Shown: positions 1 through 11,178 of the stretch, piece after piece
Layout of the letters: every line of letters starts with the position of its first letter
Position numbering within the stretch: position 1 is the first letter of the stretch
Source of the DNA: Bolinopsis microptera
Lineage: Eukaryota; Ctenophora; Tentaculata; Lobata; Bolinopsidae
Direction: 5' to 3'
NCBI RefSeq assembly: GCF_026151205.1
Contig: NC_087073.1
Location: forward strand, 2,004,501 to 2,068,500
Length of the DNA: 64,000 nucleotides
Notes under the pieces: generated by a model
Database searches by the model: none
The model's input: the letters and a program-made list of their open reading frames with translations, nothing else
What the model was told of the DNA's origin: nothing
Program-made: the position numbers and the translations under genes

Positions 1-45
1 GACTCATGACATACTCATAGATGAGATCTGTATAGCAAGAGCGTT

Positions 46-149
46 ACCTTAGTAACACCTTAGTAACACCTTAGTAACACCTTAGTAACACCTTAGTAAC
101 ACCTTAGTAACACCTTAGTAACACCTTAGTAACACCTTAGTAACACCCT
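46..149. repeat. 11-bp minisatellite (TTAGTAACACC type)
   Basis: About nine near-perfect tandem copies of an 11-bp unit, GTAACACCTTA in one phase, lie just upstream of the first exon of the dickkopf-like gene. The unit differs at only about two positions from the 11-bp unit GTAACCCCCTT found at 20450-20583. No coding role is seen. Confidence 0.95.
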
Positions 150-254
150 AGTGATACCTCAGGAGCTGAATCTGATCCTTCCCCACAGGACTCATGACAT
201 AGATGGAATAAGTCGTGCTCCCTGCTTTGTGCAGCTTTCCTCTTTATCTTGGAT

Positions 255-3200
255 ATGCTGCTAAACCCTCTACAACTGATACTAGCTGCGGTCCTGTTCG
301 CGTCCACCCATTCCATGTACAAATTTACGGACTTGTCCAAGATCAAGCATTTGTCAGATTTTAGCCGTGATTTTCTATCGAAACAGTAAATAAATTCAAA
401 GAATGATTCAATTAAATTCATTTGTTGATTAAATTTCCATGTTAAATCAAATAATGAGCTGTGGCGATTGAAGATTATCCAAACATAAAACTCTGTTGTC
501 TGAAGATTTCTGTGTTGCAAATTTCCAAGAATACGTCCAGTAATATTCGCTTTTGCTCAGCAAACCTTTTAACGACCTCAATTTCAGTTTCTGTTCGGAT
601 AACCAGCCCTACTGTTCTGGCGGAAAGATCTGCGTTCACAACGAGTGCAGAAGATACAGGACCAACATTGACTGCTCCACTTCCGGTTAGAAGAGAAGTC
701 TTTTTAGCTTCTTTACTTTCACTTTCACTTTCACTTTCACTAATCTTACTTTAAACGTATCTCTAAAGGTTGGCTATCCTTACATCTTTGCCTGGCCTAG
801 GTACATTCTACGGTGATCTACGGTGATCATCGATGAGACAAAATAATAGCGGTTGAATGACTCATTGACTCTGATTCACGTGACAATCTTTCTCTTGCAC
901 CTTGTTTATGTTAACCACCATGGTAATATTAAAAAGCTCCTGAATTGATCTATAAATCCTTTCAGTTGAATCATCGTGTTGATTCGTCAAACATTCAAGT
1001 TGCTAGAAGAATCTTTTAAACGAAACTTAACTTCCTTAATTCTTGTGAAGCTACAATCACGCTGACACTAGAAAGAACGCGTTGCACAAACAACCTTTTC
1101 TACGTCTTCAATACAAATATTTCAACCGGAAATAAGCAATGTTATCTCCAGGTGGGAAGTGTCCTCGTGGTTACTGCTGTATGAACCAAGGTTCCTCCTC
1201 GGCGGGCATCTGTGTCCGCAAGCTCAACTTCCGGCTCCGGATAGGCGACTACTGTAACAGACAGGCTACCTGCGATTACTGCCAGTGTCAACCCGGACTG
1301 GTCTGCGCCAAAAACGGCTTCCAGTTTTTCCCCGAAGCCGTCTACACTTGTCAGGAGAATGACACTGTAAGTGTGATTAGTTTTTATAAATGTTTTTAGA
1401 GTCTGTACTTTGCTTCTGTAAGTGTGATCAGTTTTTATAAATGTTTTTAGAGTCGCTATTGGTTATATCACCGAGCAGCTAGGGTCCAAAAGTTTCAAAC
1501 CATTTTTGTCATAATCAGTGTTTCTCACTTAATTGCTTGAACAAGAAAGTAAAATGGTTTGGTTTTTCGGGCGATTACCTGGCACGCTAGTCCCAATGCG
1601 CGGCGCTCTTTTCAAGAGGGGCATTAGACTAGTAAGCTAGGTAAGTCGGGCGACTCCTCTTTGGGTAATCACACTGTATCTCGACATACACCGTATCTCG
1701 AATGTCGATATAGAGGTGTCGAGATACGGTATATGTCGATATCCAGTGTGGGAATCTCATCTTTGCAATCGTTTATAACACGTTTACCCAGTTTACTGAA
1801 CAGGAGGGCGACTGCTCTGAAGACGAACAGTGTGCCAGTGATAGGTGTTGTTCCAGCTCAAAGTGCAAACCCAAGAAAAGTAAGGCTTTACTGCTAGTTA
1901 CCATAGTTACACTACTAGTTACCATAGTTACACTACTAGTTACCATAGTGACGAACAGTGTGCCAGTGATAGGTGTTGTTCCAGCTCAAAGTGCAAACCC
2001 AAGAAAAGTAAGGCTTTACTGCTAGTTACCATAGTTACACTACTAGTTACCATAGTTACACTACTAGTTAGATAGGTGTTGTTCCAGCTCAAAGTGCAAA
2101 CCCAAGAAAAGTAAGGCTTTACTGCTAGTTACCATAGTTACACTACTAGTTACCATAGTTACACTACTAGTTACCATAGTTACACACTGATAGGTGTTGT
2201 TCCAGCTCAAAGTGCAAACCCAAGAAAAGTAAGTTACCATAGTTACACTACTAGTTACCATAGTTACACACTGCTTTTCAAATCATTAAGGAAACTTTAA
2301 GCTCAAAGTGCAAACCCAAGAAAAGTTAGTTACCATAGTTACACTACTAGTTACCATAGTTACACACTGCTTTTCAAATCATTAAGGTTGATGTGATCGG
2401 TGTTGTTCCAGCTCAAAGTGCAAACCCAAGAAAAGTAAGGCTTTACTGCTAGTTACCATAGTTACACTACTAGTTACCATAGTTACACTACTAGTTATCA
2501 GTGTGCCAGTGATAGGTGTTGTTCCAGCTCAAAGTGCAAACCCAAGAAAAGTAAGGAGCATTCAAATCATTTAGGAAACATTAAAGCTCAAAGTGCAAAC
2601 CCAAGAAAAGTAAGGCTTTTCAAATCATTAAGGAAACAAAGTGCAAACCCAAGAAAAGTAAGGCTTTTCAAATCATTAAGTGCAAACCCAAGAAAAGTAA
2701 GGCTTTTCAAATCATTAAGGAAACAAAGTGCAAACCCAAGAAAAGTAAGGCTTTTCAAATCATTAAGGAAACAAAGTGCAAACCCAAGAAAAGTAAGGCT
2801 TTTCAAATCATTTAGGAAACAAGCTTATTGATTGATGGTCGCCGAAATTTCATTAGCCCTGACCGTGTAGCATTATAAGACCAGCCCTAGAATATTTGCC
2901 CTTAAAAAACCCCGAAGATTGTATTTAAACTGATCTAAGACTTCGTTTTTATATTATAACGTTTATTTTTAGGCAGATTCCAGTTAATTAAAATAACAAT
3001 CCATTAAAACTCTGGACAAAAATCTGACGCAAGAATCGATAGGCGGTCGAACTTACAAAGAATATTAATTATTAGGTCTAAACTAATGGAAGATCATTTT
3101 TGATAAAATGATCTTTTTTTCTATAACAGTATAACATTCGATGTGCGCTTTGATGCGAATCATTATTAAATATTCAGCACCGATTTTTCGTCGAAATCAA

Positions 3201-3957
3201 TTTCGTTTCACCATTGATAATAAATTATCAAAACTTGCACAAATTAAAAATTTGCTGACACTTATCAGCATTATTTTTGTCCAAATACTATTTTTCATCG
3301 GAAATTTGAAAGAGAATTCTGCGAATTCTGCCCAGACAGGAGAAATAAAGCAATATTGTTCGACCAAACATTATTCTTATTTCCAAAGAAAAATATGAGA
3401 CAATTTGAGACAATTTAAAGACAATTTAAAATTGAATTTTAACAAGTAGACAGGATAATGTGTCATCACACCAAAATAATTTGCCACACCTGTCCTAGCG
3501 ACCTTATCTTAGTTTACGCTAATATTTGTGCAAAGGCATGGTGCATAAAATTGGAGGAGACCGGTGGTTGAACTTGAAGGTGTCTTAACGCCGTCTGAAA
3601 ACATTTATCTATGGAATGTAATCGCCTTATTGGGCTGTAAAAGCTGCTTTCTTACATCTTATAAATATAACACGTATGGAATTATCGTTCATCACGTTAC
3701 ACGCATAAAATCTGAATACCCTTAAGTTTAAAGTGTATAGGTTTATCACTCCTCCTTACCTTACTCCTCCTTCCTCTCCAGGAGAAGGAGAAAGATGTTA
3801 TCCAAAGAACGGAAAGTTCTGGGAGGCGTATCTTGAGTGTAACGGAGACTGTGTGGACGGGACAGTCTGTACACGTGACGACACCCAGCCTTACTACGGT
3901 TTCTATATTTGCAGGACAGTAGGATCGGGCCCTGAGAAGCTCTGTCGTGGATCATGA
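255..3957 (+). CDS. dickkopf-like secreted cysteine-rich protein, five exons
   Basis: Five exons are read from the sequence: 255-385, 588-685, 1152-1366, 1792-1879 and 3782-3957. All have GT donors and AG acceptors, the phases match at every junction, and the total is 708 nt (235 residues plus stop). Residues 1-20 form a signal peptide with a hydrophobic LQLILAAVLFA core. Two cysteine-rich modules follow. The first, about residues 46-143, includes GYCC, GICV, GDYC and QPGLVC and ends in YTCQ. The second, about 154-221, has GDC, CASDRCC, KCKP, GERC and GTVC and ends in YICR. This spacing is that of the colipase-fold CRD of dickkopf and prokineticin proteins. Dickkopf proteins are extracellular Wnt modulators that bind LRP5/6; that role here is inferred from family likeness. 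The start at 255 is the only ATG giving a signal peptide. Another colipase-fold family, such as an astakine/prokineticin type, is the main alternative. Intron 4 carries amplified copies of the exon 4 end. Confidence 0.85.
1365..1452 (+). repeat. 51-bp tandem duplication of a 5' splice site
   Basis: The donor of intron 3 (GTAAGT at 1367) and the following 30-odd bases recur 51 bp downstream, with GTAAGT again at 1418. The shared block begins CTGTAAGTGTGAT and runs through TTTTTATAAATG to AGAGTC with one visible difference. The last codons of the exon are not fully included, so the second donor would add a short extension to the exon. Confidence 0.85.
1670..1750. other. long hairpin in intron 3 of the dickkopf-like gene
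   Basis: Two 32-bp arms, 1670-1701 and 1719-1750, are inverted copies with three mismatches around a 17-bp loop. The arm begins CACACTGTATCTCGACATAC. A smaller inverted pair (CTAGTCCCAATGC and GCATTAGACTAG) lies at about 1586-1633. The pair could be the core of a small MITE, but no target duplication was found. Confidence 0.8.
1947..2822 (+). repeat. exon 4 end plus 5' splice site, amplified about 11 times in intron 4
   Basis: After the true donor at 1880, the 3' end of exon 4 recurs with its donor: copies begin near 1950, 2070, 2188, 2300, 2394, 2500, 2585, 2635, 2678, 2725 and 2772. Each retains all or part of TGTTGTTCCAGCTC and then AAAGTGCAAACCCAAGAAAA followed by GTAAG (GTTAG in one copy). 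The copies shrink along the array: early ones carry about 60 bp of exon, late ones only about 20 bp, joined by CTTTTCAAATCATTAAGG. Early copies are separated by CTAGTTACCATAGTTACA blocks. Reading frames across the array are by-products of the repeat. Confidence 0.9.
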
Positions 3958-4040
3958 GACCCTGAAACGGTTGATAATCTGTGCCACGGGCAAGTGTGGG
4001 GTGTCTTAAGTTTTGATCCCGAGTTGCTGTTCCCGGGTTC

Positions 4041-4071
4041 ACCCTCTCTCTTTCTCTCTCTCTCTCTCTCC
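4041..4071. repeat. CT-rich microsatellite
   Basis: A short CT dinucleotide run lies just after the dickkopf-like stop codon, and a GAT trinucleotide run lies at about 4188-4207. Confidence 0.9.
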
Positions 4072-4289
4072 ACATTTATCCTATGCTCCCCTCTCTCTAC
4101 CTGTACCTTGTTACCAGGTAGCGCAAACATTCTGCTTGATTGCTACATTCCATATCTTTAATTACGGTCTCTCTTTTGTGATGTTTTGATGATGATGATG
4201 ATGATGAATGAAGTTTTAAGGTAGGATTTAACCGAACAAAGGACGATCTTTGGAGACCCCAACTCGCCCAAACGTGTCCCGGAAACAAA

Positions 4290-5590
4290 TTAACGATTTG
4301 AGATACAGAGACACTCTGTCTGCATGATCAGTGTTTTATTAAGGCGAAGCATTGCTTTGCATATTGCGTATATTTTAAACTTGGATTGTTGCCAGTTTGT
4401 TGCCGGTCAATTATTGCTTTGAGCTATTTTCCCGCTCTGTCCTCGTAGTAGACCGACTGTCTTGTTGGCAAGGTGCCAACAAGACAGCAATTCAGATTTT
4501 ATAAATGAGTTTATCACTCATAGATAGTAGGGGCAGATTAGTTTGTATTTTTAATCAGTGTTGTAACAGTGGATGGTCGCAAGTAGATGATCATTTCTAT
4601 TTGTACTGTTTCGGGTCAATCTATCTCAACTCAAGCCGTTATAGTGAGGTTTGAGGCGAATTTCTGCCATTTAAATTCAATTTTGACTCTGAGGGTCCAA
4701 GTAAAGTTTTAGATTCCGGTATAGGGTTTTTGGATTTTGGATCAGATGTAGAGTTTAGTTTTCGAAGAAAAGTTAGATTTAATTTATGTGGTAAAATGTA
4801 AGAGGCCCTTCTCGTGGGGACCACTAGGGTATTATGTGTCTGGGGTTCAATGTAAGGTTATAAGAGTTTGTCAGCAATATAGGGGTCACTGCAACACATA
4901 ATTACTACGGTACTAATTGATTTTGGAAGATTTCAAACATAATTTTATTAACATCGTTCTCGGATAGGATCACGTCAAATGTGTCCTACATAAGATGCGA
5001 CCTCAGTATGCAGGTAAATCTAGTTAGGATTTAGTAGTGATCATACTCATAGAATTTAGGATGATCACCATGCAACGTTACGCACATATCAAGACCTGGA
5101 TTCTATCCGGAGTAGTAACTTTTTGTTTATTTTGGATAATAAGGTGGTTCCAACTGATTTAGCAGATTTTAATTTCGGTTCATGTGCTTCAACGTTTATC
5201 TCAAAAATTAAAACGTCCGCATATTATATCAAGACCTGGATTGTAGAACCATCCTGCATCAAGTTACACAATTAACCGATTTAGTGTTTTATACATTTTT
5301 ATATTTTGAACATTGACCGATGTGGATTGTTAAGGATGTCCTGCCATTCGAATATTGATCGGCCTGTTTAGCACATTACTATTGTCATAATATGGATTAT
5401 GGTAAACAAGTATTAATACAGTAACATTGTCAATACAATCACTAAAAGAATTGTATAATCAGTCACCCTTTTATATAGCCTCTTATGTTTAGTGTTTACT
5501 ACTGAGGAGCCGTGTCTTCTTATACCACGTGACTGTGATAACCAATCAGCTCCCAGCAGTGACTAATTAAATCCACGGATATTCAACATA
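4290..5590. other. AT-rich intergenic stretch with one perfect hairpin
   Basis: No gene is seen. A perfect 14-bp hairpin lies at 4457-4487 (arm CTGTCTTGTTGGCA, 3-bp loop). A CACGTG box and an ACCAATCAG (CCAAT-type) motif lie close together at about 5526-5550, immediately before the TTAA element, but no exon follows them. Confidence 0.5.
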
Positions 5591-5594
5591 TTAA

Positions 5595-7502
5595 CAGTTG
5601 GCACGACGCCAGGGCACGATGTCACGTTTTAAAAACACGTTAGGGGGAAATAAGCCGGCTCACCTGCCGACTGTTGTTGTTACACTAGGTCACACAATCT
5701 CAGTATCCCATTATGCCCTGTTAATGTACCTATGTACCCAGGCTCTGACTGCTTCCTCTTTCTCTGATTTCTTCTGTATTACTGTTGTAGCACCCCTTAT
5801 CTATTCCAGTACTAACGTTTGTTTATACAAAGGAACGATTTGCCCATAAGAGGCTTCTGAGCTAATGCAACTGAAGGCTTATTCTAGATACAATGTGCTT
5901 TAGCAAATTTTCTATACGTTTTTTAAGTACAGATTTTGCAGGAGAATCGCCATGGCAATGTATATTTTCCTTTGATTTCTCTACAGCTGTCAATATGAGA
6001 GGATGGTAAGTACCCCATAATGTTTTGATTTCATTTGAGTAAGTATCTTAGCAGTGTCCTCATGGTCCGTGTTTTCTTCCCGTAACAGCACAGTAGTGGG
6101 GTACAAAACTGCAAATCCTGGAGGTTTTGTGAACTGCAGATGATGTAATAATCTTCCGTCACACCCGAACTAAGTCGTTTAAAGTCCATTTACTAGTTGG
6201 AACTCTTTGGAAATTCTCCATTTTCAACTTAAAAAGACCTTTTCCGTATATCTAAACGTTTTAAACCACGCTGTTTGAGAATAGACTCTCCAGAGGAGCA
6301 TTAAGTTAAACTGACTAAGATTTACCACTTTAATTACTGAGTTATATAACTAGTCAGTGGAATGGAAATGAACAAGAACCAGAACAGTCTGTACTTCAGT
6401 TTATTCCTCCACTTAAAGTTAAACTTCCGGCCGCATCTGTAAACAGTAATACCAGTTTATTACTGTTGTAGTAATAAACTGGTAATAAACTGGTAAACCG
6501 GTGAACAGTTCAGCTCACTGTTGTGGTAATAAACTGGTAAACAGTTTAGCTCATAGCTGGTGTAGAGGTATTTTAAAGCGTTTGTTCAGATTGGTCTAGG
6601 TAAATGTTAAACCTGTATAAATGCCTCATATTCTAATTTCCTCTGCTAACGACCAGCCCACTCATATGCAAATAAAGTATAGAGATACCAGTAATGAGTA
6701 GTCAGTACGTGAGATTCTGAGAATCCGCTCTCTCCTCTATCTGCTCAATCTATCTCCTGGTAAAGTCATTCAGAGCTCGGCTGATTAGCACTACATTTAG
6801 CAGCTTACCTAAGCAATAAAGGGGTAATTATTGTAATTCGGATTGTGTGTGGTTGTGACTGGTACTATTTGAAGCAGTTTCCTGACTTTTTGGAGGATTT
6901 TCAATTTGCTCGTACGATTCTCAACATCTAGATTAGGCAGTTGAACCTGTAAGATTCGATTACTTTCTTTGAGCATGGAGGCTTATAATTCGTTGGAATT
7001 AAGCAAAGCAATAGAGCTTGCAATATCGGATTAATTAGTGAGATTAATTTAAGTGTCAGAGGAGCATACGATATCTTCATTACTGTCTTGAGCACTGTTT
7101 GTAGTTAATACTGGTTAGGCTGTCCGCTGTGTTTGGTAACTGTGGTTATCTTGTCACCCCATCCCTCACAACTACACCTTTTGCTTCAAAGATATGTTTC
7201 AAGCAACATCTCTGACTTTCTGTTTCATCGTTGAGCTATCAATCTTTCTTTTCCGTCTCCTGGCGTGCTACTACATGTCTTTTGCATGTAGATTGTAGCC
7301 GCAGGTATCCATTATTCCAGTACATAATCTGATTTTCCCTGATTGTTAAAATAATTGACCATTCTTTCTATTGTATTATATTGTATTGGTAATCTAGATT
7401 AATGAACGTCGCAATAATACACCGTTTTTGGAACAAAGAATCAAGAACACAGTTCCATACGACAAAAGTCAAAGCCCTCGTGCCCTGGCGTAGTGCCAAC
7501 TG
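5595..7502. mobile_element. 1.9-kb DNA element with 25-bp TIRs and TTAA target duplication
   Basis: The ends are inverted copies over 25 bp with one mismatch: CAGTTGGCAC, then G or T, then ACGCCAGGGCACGA. TTAA flanks both ends (5591-5594 and 7503-7506). The bases beyond TTAA are also mirror images (ACATA and TATGT), which fits insertion into a palindromic target. No transposase is visible, so this is a non-autonomous element. TTAA points to piggyBac-type or other TTAA-specific transposases; the CAG...CCAGGG end is also reminiscent of hAT, whose 8-bp duplication is not seen. Inside, 6440-6550 holds an inverted pair built on TAATAAACTGGTA. Confidence 0.8.
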
Positions 7503-7506
7503 TTAA

Positions 7507-10250
7507 TATGTCGGATATTTTCACGGAACATACCGGACTCAATCGATCGCGGTTGGTCCAAACCACTGAATTGCGGTTAATTCTTTTCATGAGGTTAATT
7601 GTTTTATGTCAATTATATAAACAGGATGTTAGGAACTTGTCTCTCCCAACCGGATATTATCCAACTATCAGTATTTCAATCATGAGACTAATAAACCGCG
7701 AACTACTCCATCATTCAATTATATTTCTCATAAGTAGTCCATATTAATTCCTCCCACCACGGGCCACCTTTCCGGAATCCTTGCTGAATGCCACATTATT
7801 TTGTGTCAGACGTATTAGCTCTCCGTTGCTTGCCTGCCTTGAGAGATTTCATGAATTTATTAGCTCACGTTTGAATTGAGGATGTTTGATTGGTGACTGA
7901 TTTAGCTTGTAGCGTTAAAAAAGTGGTATGTCCTTGATTTCAGTTGTAGATTAGATGGTTTGCCATGGTCCATTAATTGCTTGTCACTTGTCAACATTGT
8001 GTGACAAAGTAGTAATTACTGGACCCGATATGATTAGATAATTAACCTGGGCCGTACCTTTATATCATAATCATGTACTGACAGTGCACAGTTGTTACTG
8101 TTAGTTCCGAAGTTGTCACTGCTGGTGGATGCTCGTAAATATTTAATTTCAATTTCCTGGTGTGAGATATTATTAATAATTTCAATTACGCTCGCAGTTG
8201 TATCCGATTTAGAATGGAAACCCTCTTCTATCACTTTAACAAGATGTATACGTTATCCTATAAGCCTGGTCAGATTGTGCTGATGTTCATTACTTATATT
8301 GGAATTTGAAGCAGAGTTATGAACTTTGCTGATCTCTTTAGCATGTGGAAGTAATTTACTCCCGACCCCCAGGAAATTCGTTAGATTTCTGAGATCACAT
8401 ACGAAAAGTAACTTTTCGATTATATGATTAGTCTAAACGCTCTACATTGCTTCCGTCCAACCCTGGTGATTTTATATTTAACTCATATTATGCTGTCTGA
8501 CCCATCATGTATGTTCACTGTGCTACTTGGCATTGCTACTTGGCAGTGCTACTTGGCAGTGCTACTTAACAGTGCTATTTGACAGTGCTACTTAAGTCTA
8601 TCTTCGTCAAGGTTCCGAATACAGCCGTGAAACATGATTTAGATTGCTTGATTCCTACAATATTACACAATCAGTACAAGGAGCATGTTTTCTTCAATTT
8701 AAAATTGATAATTGAATTTGTAACAGAAGATGATGTTAATAAAATTAAAAGAAATGTGTGTTTTTAAAATTTAATTTATTATTTTAGATTGTTACGTACT
8801 GTTTTATTTATATACAATCTAACAAAGTAAGAAATAATTTCCGTGTCCCAAAATTGCAGAAATTCAGGAGTCAGGAATGTACGGATATAATATACTGATT
8901 CAATATAATTTCCAAAAGTCGGCTCAGAAAATTATTTATTTTACTAAATTGTACTCAAATTGTACTATACACTATACAAGTTTTAAAATGTGTTCCATAA
9001 GAGTATACCTAGTACATCGTATCTAGTTTCGTCAATAATTATATCTTTCATCACCTCCAAGGTGTGTACACACTCTACACTCCGCGGAGAAGTGTTTGTA
9101 TTTGCCGCCTACTTTCAGTCCACCCGGGACGTGTTGACTTGCCTTGTGTTTCAACTAAATGAGGATTACTTCGCACTTTGCACCGCTTGAGTTGCTTGGC
9201 TTGTGGTCATCGTCGCCAGCTTCTTTTGTCACATCCATGTCATGAATCCAATGTTGTAATTTAAATTAATTAGATCAACAGTTTGAAGGAATTGCAAGAT
9301 AACTGTTTATCCTCATGGTTTAGTGGGACCGCAGAATGTCAGGAATTGGAATAGTTACTTTCGTTGATGAAAGTGGTAATTAATTAATCAATTAATAATA
9401 CTACATTTAATACATCCCATTCAATATAATCATTGAACAACGTTACAATTAATTGCATCTTATAAGATAACATTCGTATGATCTGTTTACCATCAATCAT
9501 CATGTGATCATGTCACAAGTACTGAAGTAGTCCGCAGACTGGCCGGGTCTGGCTTCTTGGATAGTGCTGATAATCTGAGGTTTTGATGGGTTGAACATTT
9601 CACTATAAAGTAGCACCTGCACCTGAAGTTGCGAACTACGGTCCGGTACCACTACCACCAAACATCACGTCGTCACTGCAGTTGCTACGCGCTATATTTC
9701 AGAAAAACACGTACCAGTTACATAACTTCAGTCAGCCTAATATAATGGGTATAATCGATATTAATTCGAGGAGAATTGGATAGATGGCATGGGTGATGGG
9801 GCACTCCCATGGAATGGTGTTAGGCAAGTTACAAACATTCGATATTCGTTAATTCTAAATTAAAATTAACTCGATCATGAATGGTGAAGGATCTTATTGT
9901 ATAAGCGGTATCTTGCTTTTGAAATTGTTTATCGGAAATACCGGCTTTTATCAGCTTTTTTTGCCGGACCAGAACCGAACCTAACATCAACTTTGGAACC
10001 AGAACCGGTTTTTTTTCTTAGAACCGGATTGCTTTGAATTAGCTTTCTTCATTAATTTATTAAACAAATCCCTATTTGCATTCCCAGAAAAAATGATGTA
10101 ATAACCACATGACGTACGTGTTATGTAGGTTCTTCTTCTTTGTAGGGGGCTGTGGTCATATATATCACTATAATGAAAAGATCGTGACCACTGAAAGATA
10201 GAGCATTGGAGCCCTGTGCTTACCCCGGTAAAATATTAATTAGTGGAGAA
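7507..10250. other. AT-rich stretch without recognised genes
   Basis: Stops are frequent on both strands and no domain is recognised. It holds a short tandem run of a GTGCTACTTGGCA-type 13-15-bp unit at about 8517-8592. Three loose copies of an ACCAGAACCGG-like motif lie at 9965-10030. Confidence 0.5.
8517..8592. repeat. short minisatellite, GTGCTACTTGGCA type
   Basis: Five to six tandem copies of a 13-15-bp unit with increasing divergence towards the 3' side. Confidence 0.8.
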
Positions 10251-10255
10251 AAAAG

Positions 10256-10600
10256 TTAAACTTTGTTTTCTCCGCATTTAGTAAATCGTTTTGTTGCTTG
10301 TATGAAGCCGATGATCCTTGGTAGTGAGAACTTGTCCACTATGTCTGTCACACTTAGATAGAAGGAGTCAAAGTATCCTCCTCTTTGATAAGACCATTTG
10401 GTATAAGACCATTTCGGGCACTGACCAATAAACTGGTTCATTGTCTCCTCTTCCATAAGACAGTGTGGAAAAGTTTTGGGGACCGTTGTCGGCTTGAACT
10501 TATTAATGTGGTAGTTTAGTTCACAATGTCCAGTAAGGAATTGTGTTGCTGTTCTTGTGCTCTCTTTGCCAATTACAAGTTTCGGGATTGATCTGGCGAA
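10256..10600 (-). pseudogene. LINE ORF2 3'-terminal fragment (Jockey/I-group type)
   Basis: Read on the minus strand, about 110 codons show the C-terminal signature of RNase-H-bearing non-LTR retrotransposon polyproteins: a LTGHCELNYHINKF block, a PHCLMEEETMNQFIGQCPK zinc-knuckle-like block, then YFDSFY and RIIGFIQATKRF near the end. The frame is open from about 10590 down to the stop at 10256-10258. No reverse transcriptase core lies further upstream on that strand, so this is a 5'-truncated fossil. The clade is inferred from the GH, C and H-C pattern only. Confidence 0.65.
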
Positions 10601-11046
10601 CTAATGTCTACAAACAATGTGTGTGTTTTTAATCACTTTTGAAGTTTTAACGACAGTCGATGTTCAAGCAAGTCGGATGATTGAGTTATTATTAATTTGC
10701 CGTATATAATATTAATAAGTTGAATGTTAACTTTTTTAAACACCTCGACTGTTGAACAAATTAATATGAGAATATGACGAGACTCAGTTGGAAGGAATAT
10801 TAGTTTGCCATCATGTGTGGTCTTTTAAATTTCGAAACAAGTCGTTTAGGCTTAACTCCTAGTCCTACAGAATAGATACCCTTACGACCGATAAACTGTC
10901 CCAATCTACTGAAGTATTGGACCAACCGGCCAACTTGGTTATTTTGTCTGTCACGGGTAAGCAATAAAATTAACTGATACTAATCAACATACTCCAGGAG
11001 ACAGGAGTCGGTTAAACACACCAAGTCGTCAACTGGTTGGAATATA
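10601..11046. other. AT-rich spacer
   Basis: No gene, RNA or repeat seen. Confidence 0.4.
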
Positions 11047-11176
11047 CTGGGTGGGCCAAAAGTCAGTACCCATACGTTGGGTCTTATACCTCTGCCGTGA
11101 AGAATTATTTCAATTGGGAACTCAGTGACTGAGCTATAAAGGCCAACGTATGGGTACTGACTTTTGGCCCACCCTG
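11047..11176. mobile_element. 130-bp Tc1/mariner-like MITE
   Basis: Thirty-four-base terminal inverted repeats with one mismatch (CAGGGTGGGCCAAAAGTCAG and onwards to ACGTTGG) enclose about 60 bp. TA dinucleotides flank both ends (11045-11046 and 11177-11178). The CAGGGTGGGCCAAAAGT terminus and TA duplication are typical of Tc1/mariner-mobilised MITEs. The near-identical arms suggest recent insertion. Confidence 0.85.
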
Positions 11177-11178
11177 TA

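Noticed and set aside
137-520. 127-codon minus-strand frame
   Set aside because: It is the shadow of the dickkopf-like first exon (255-385) on the opposite strand.
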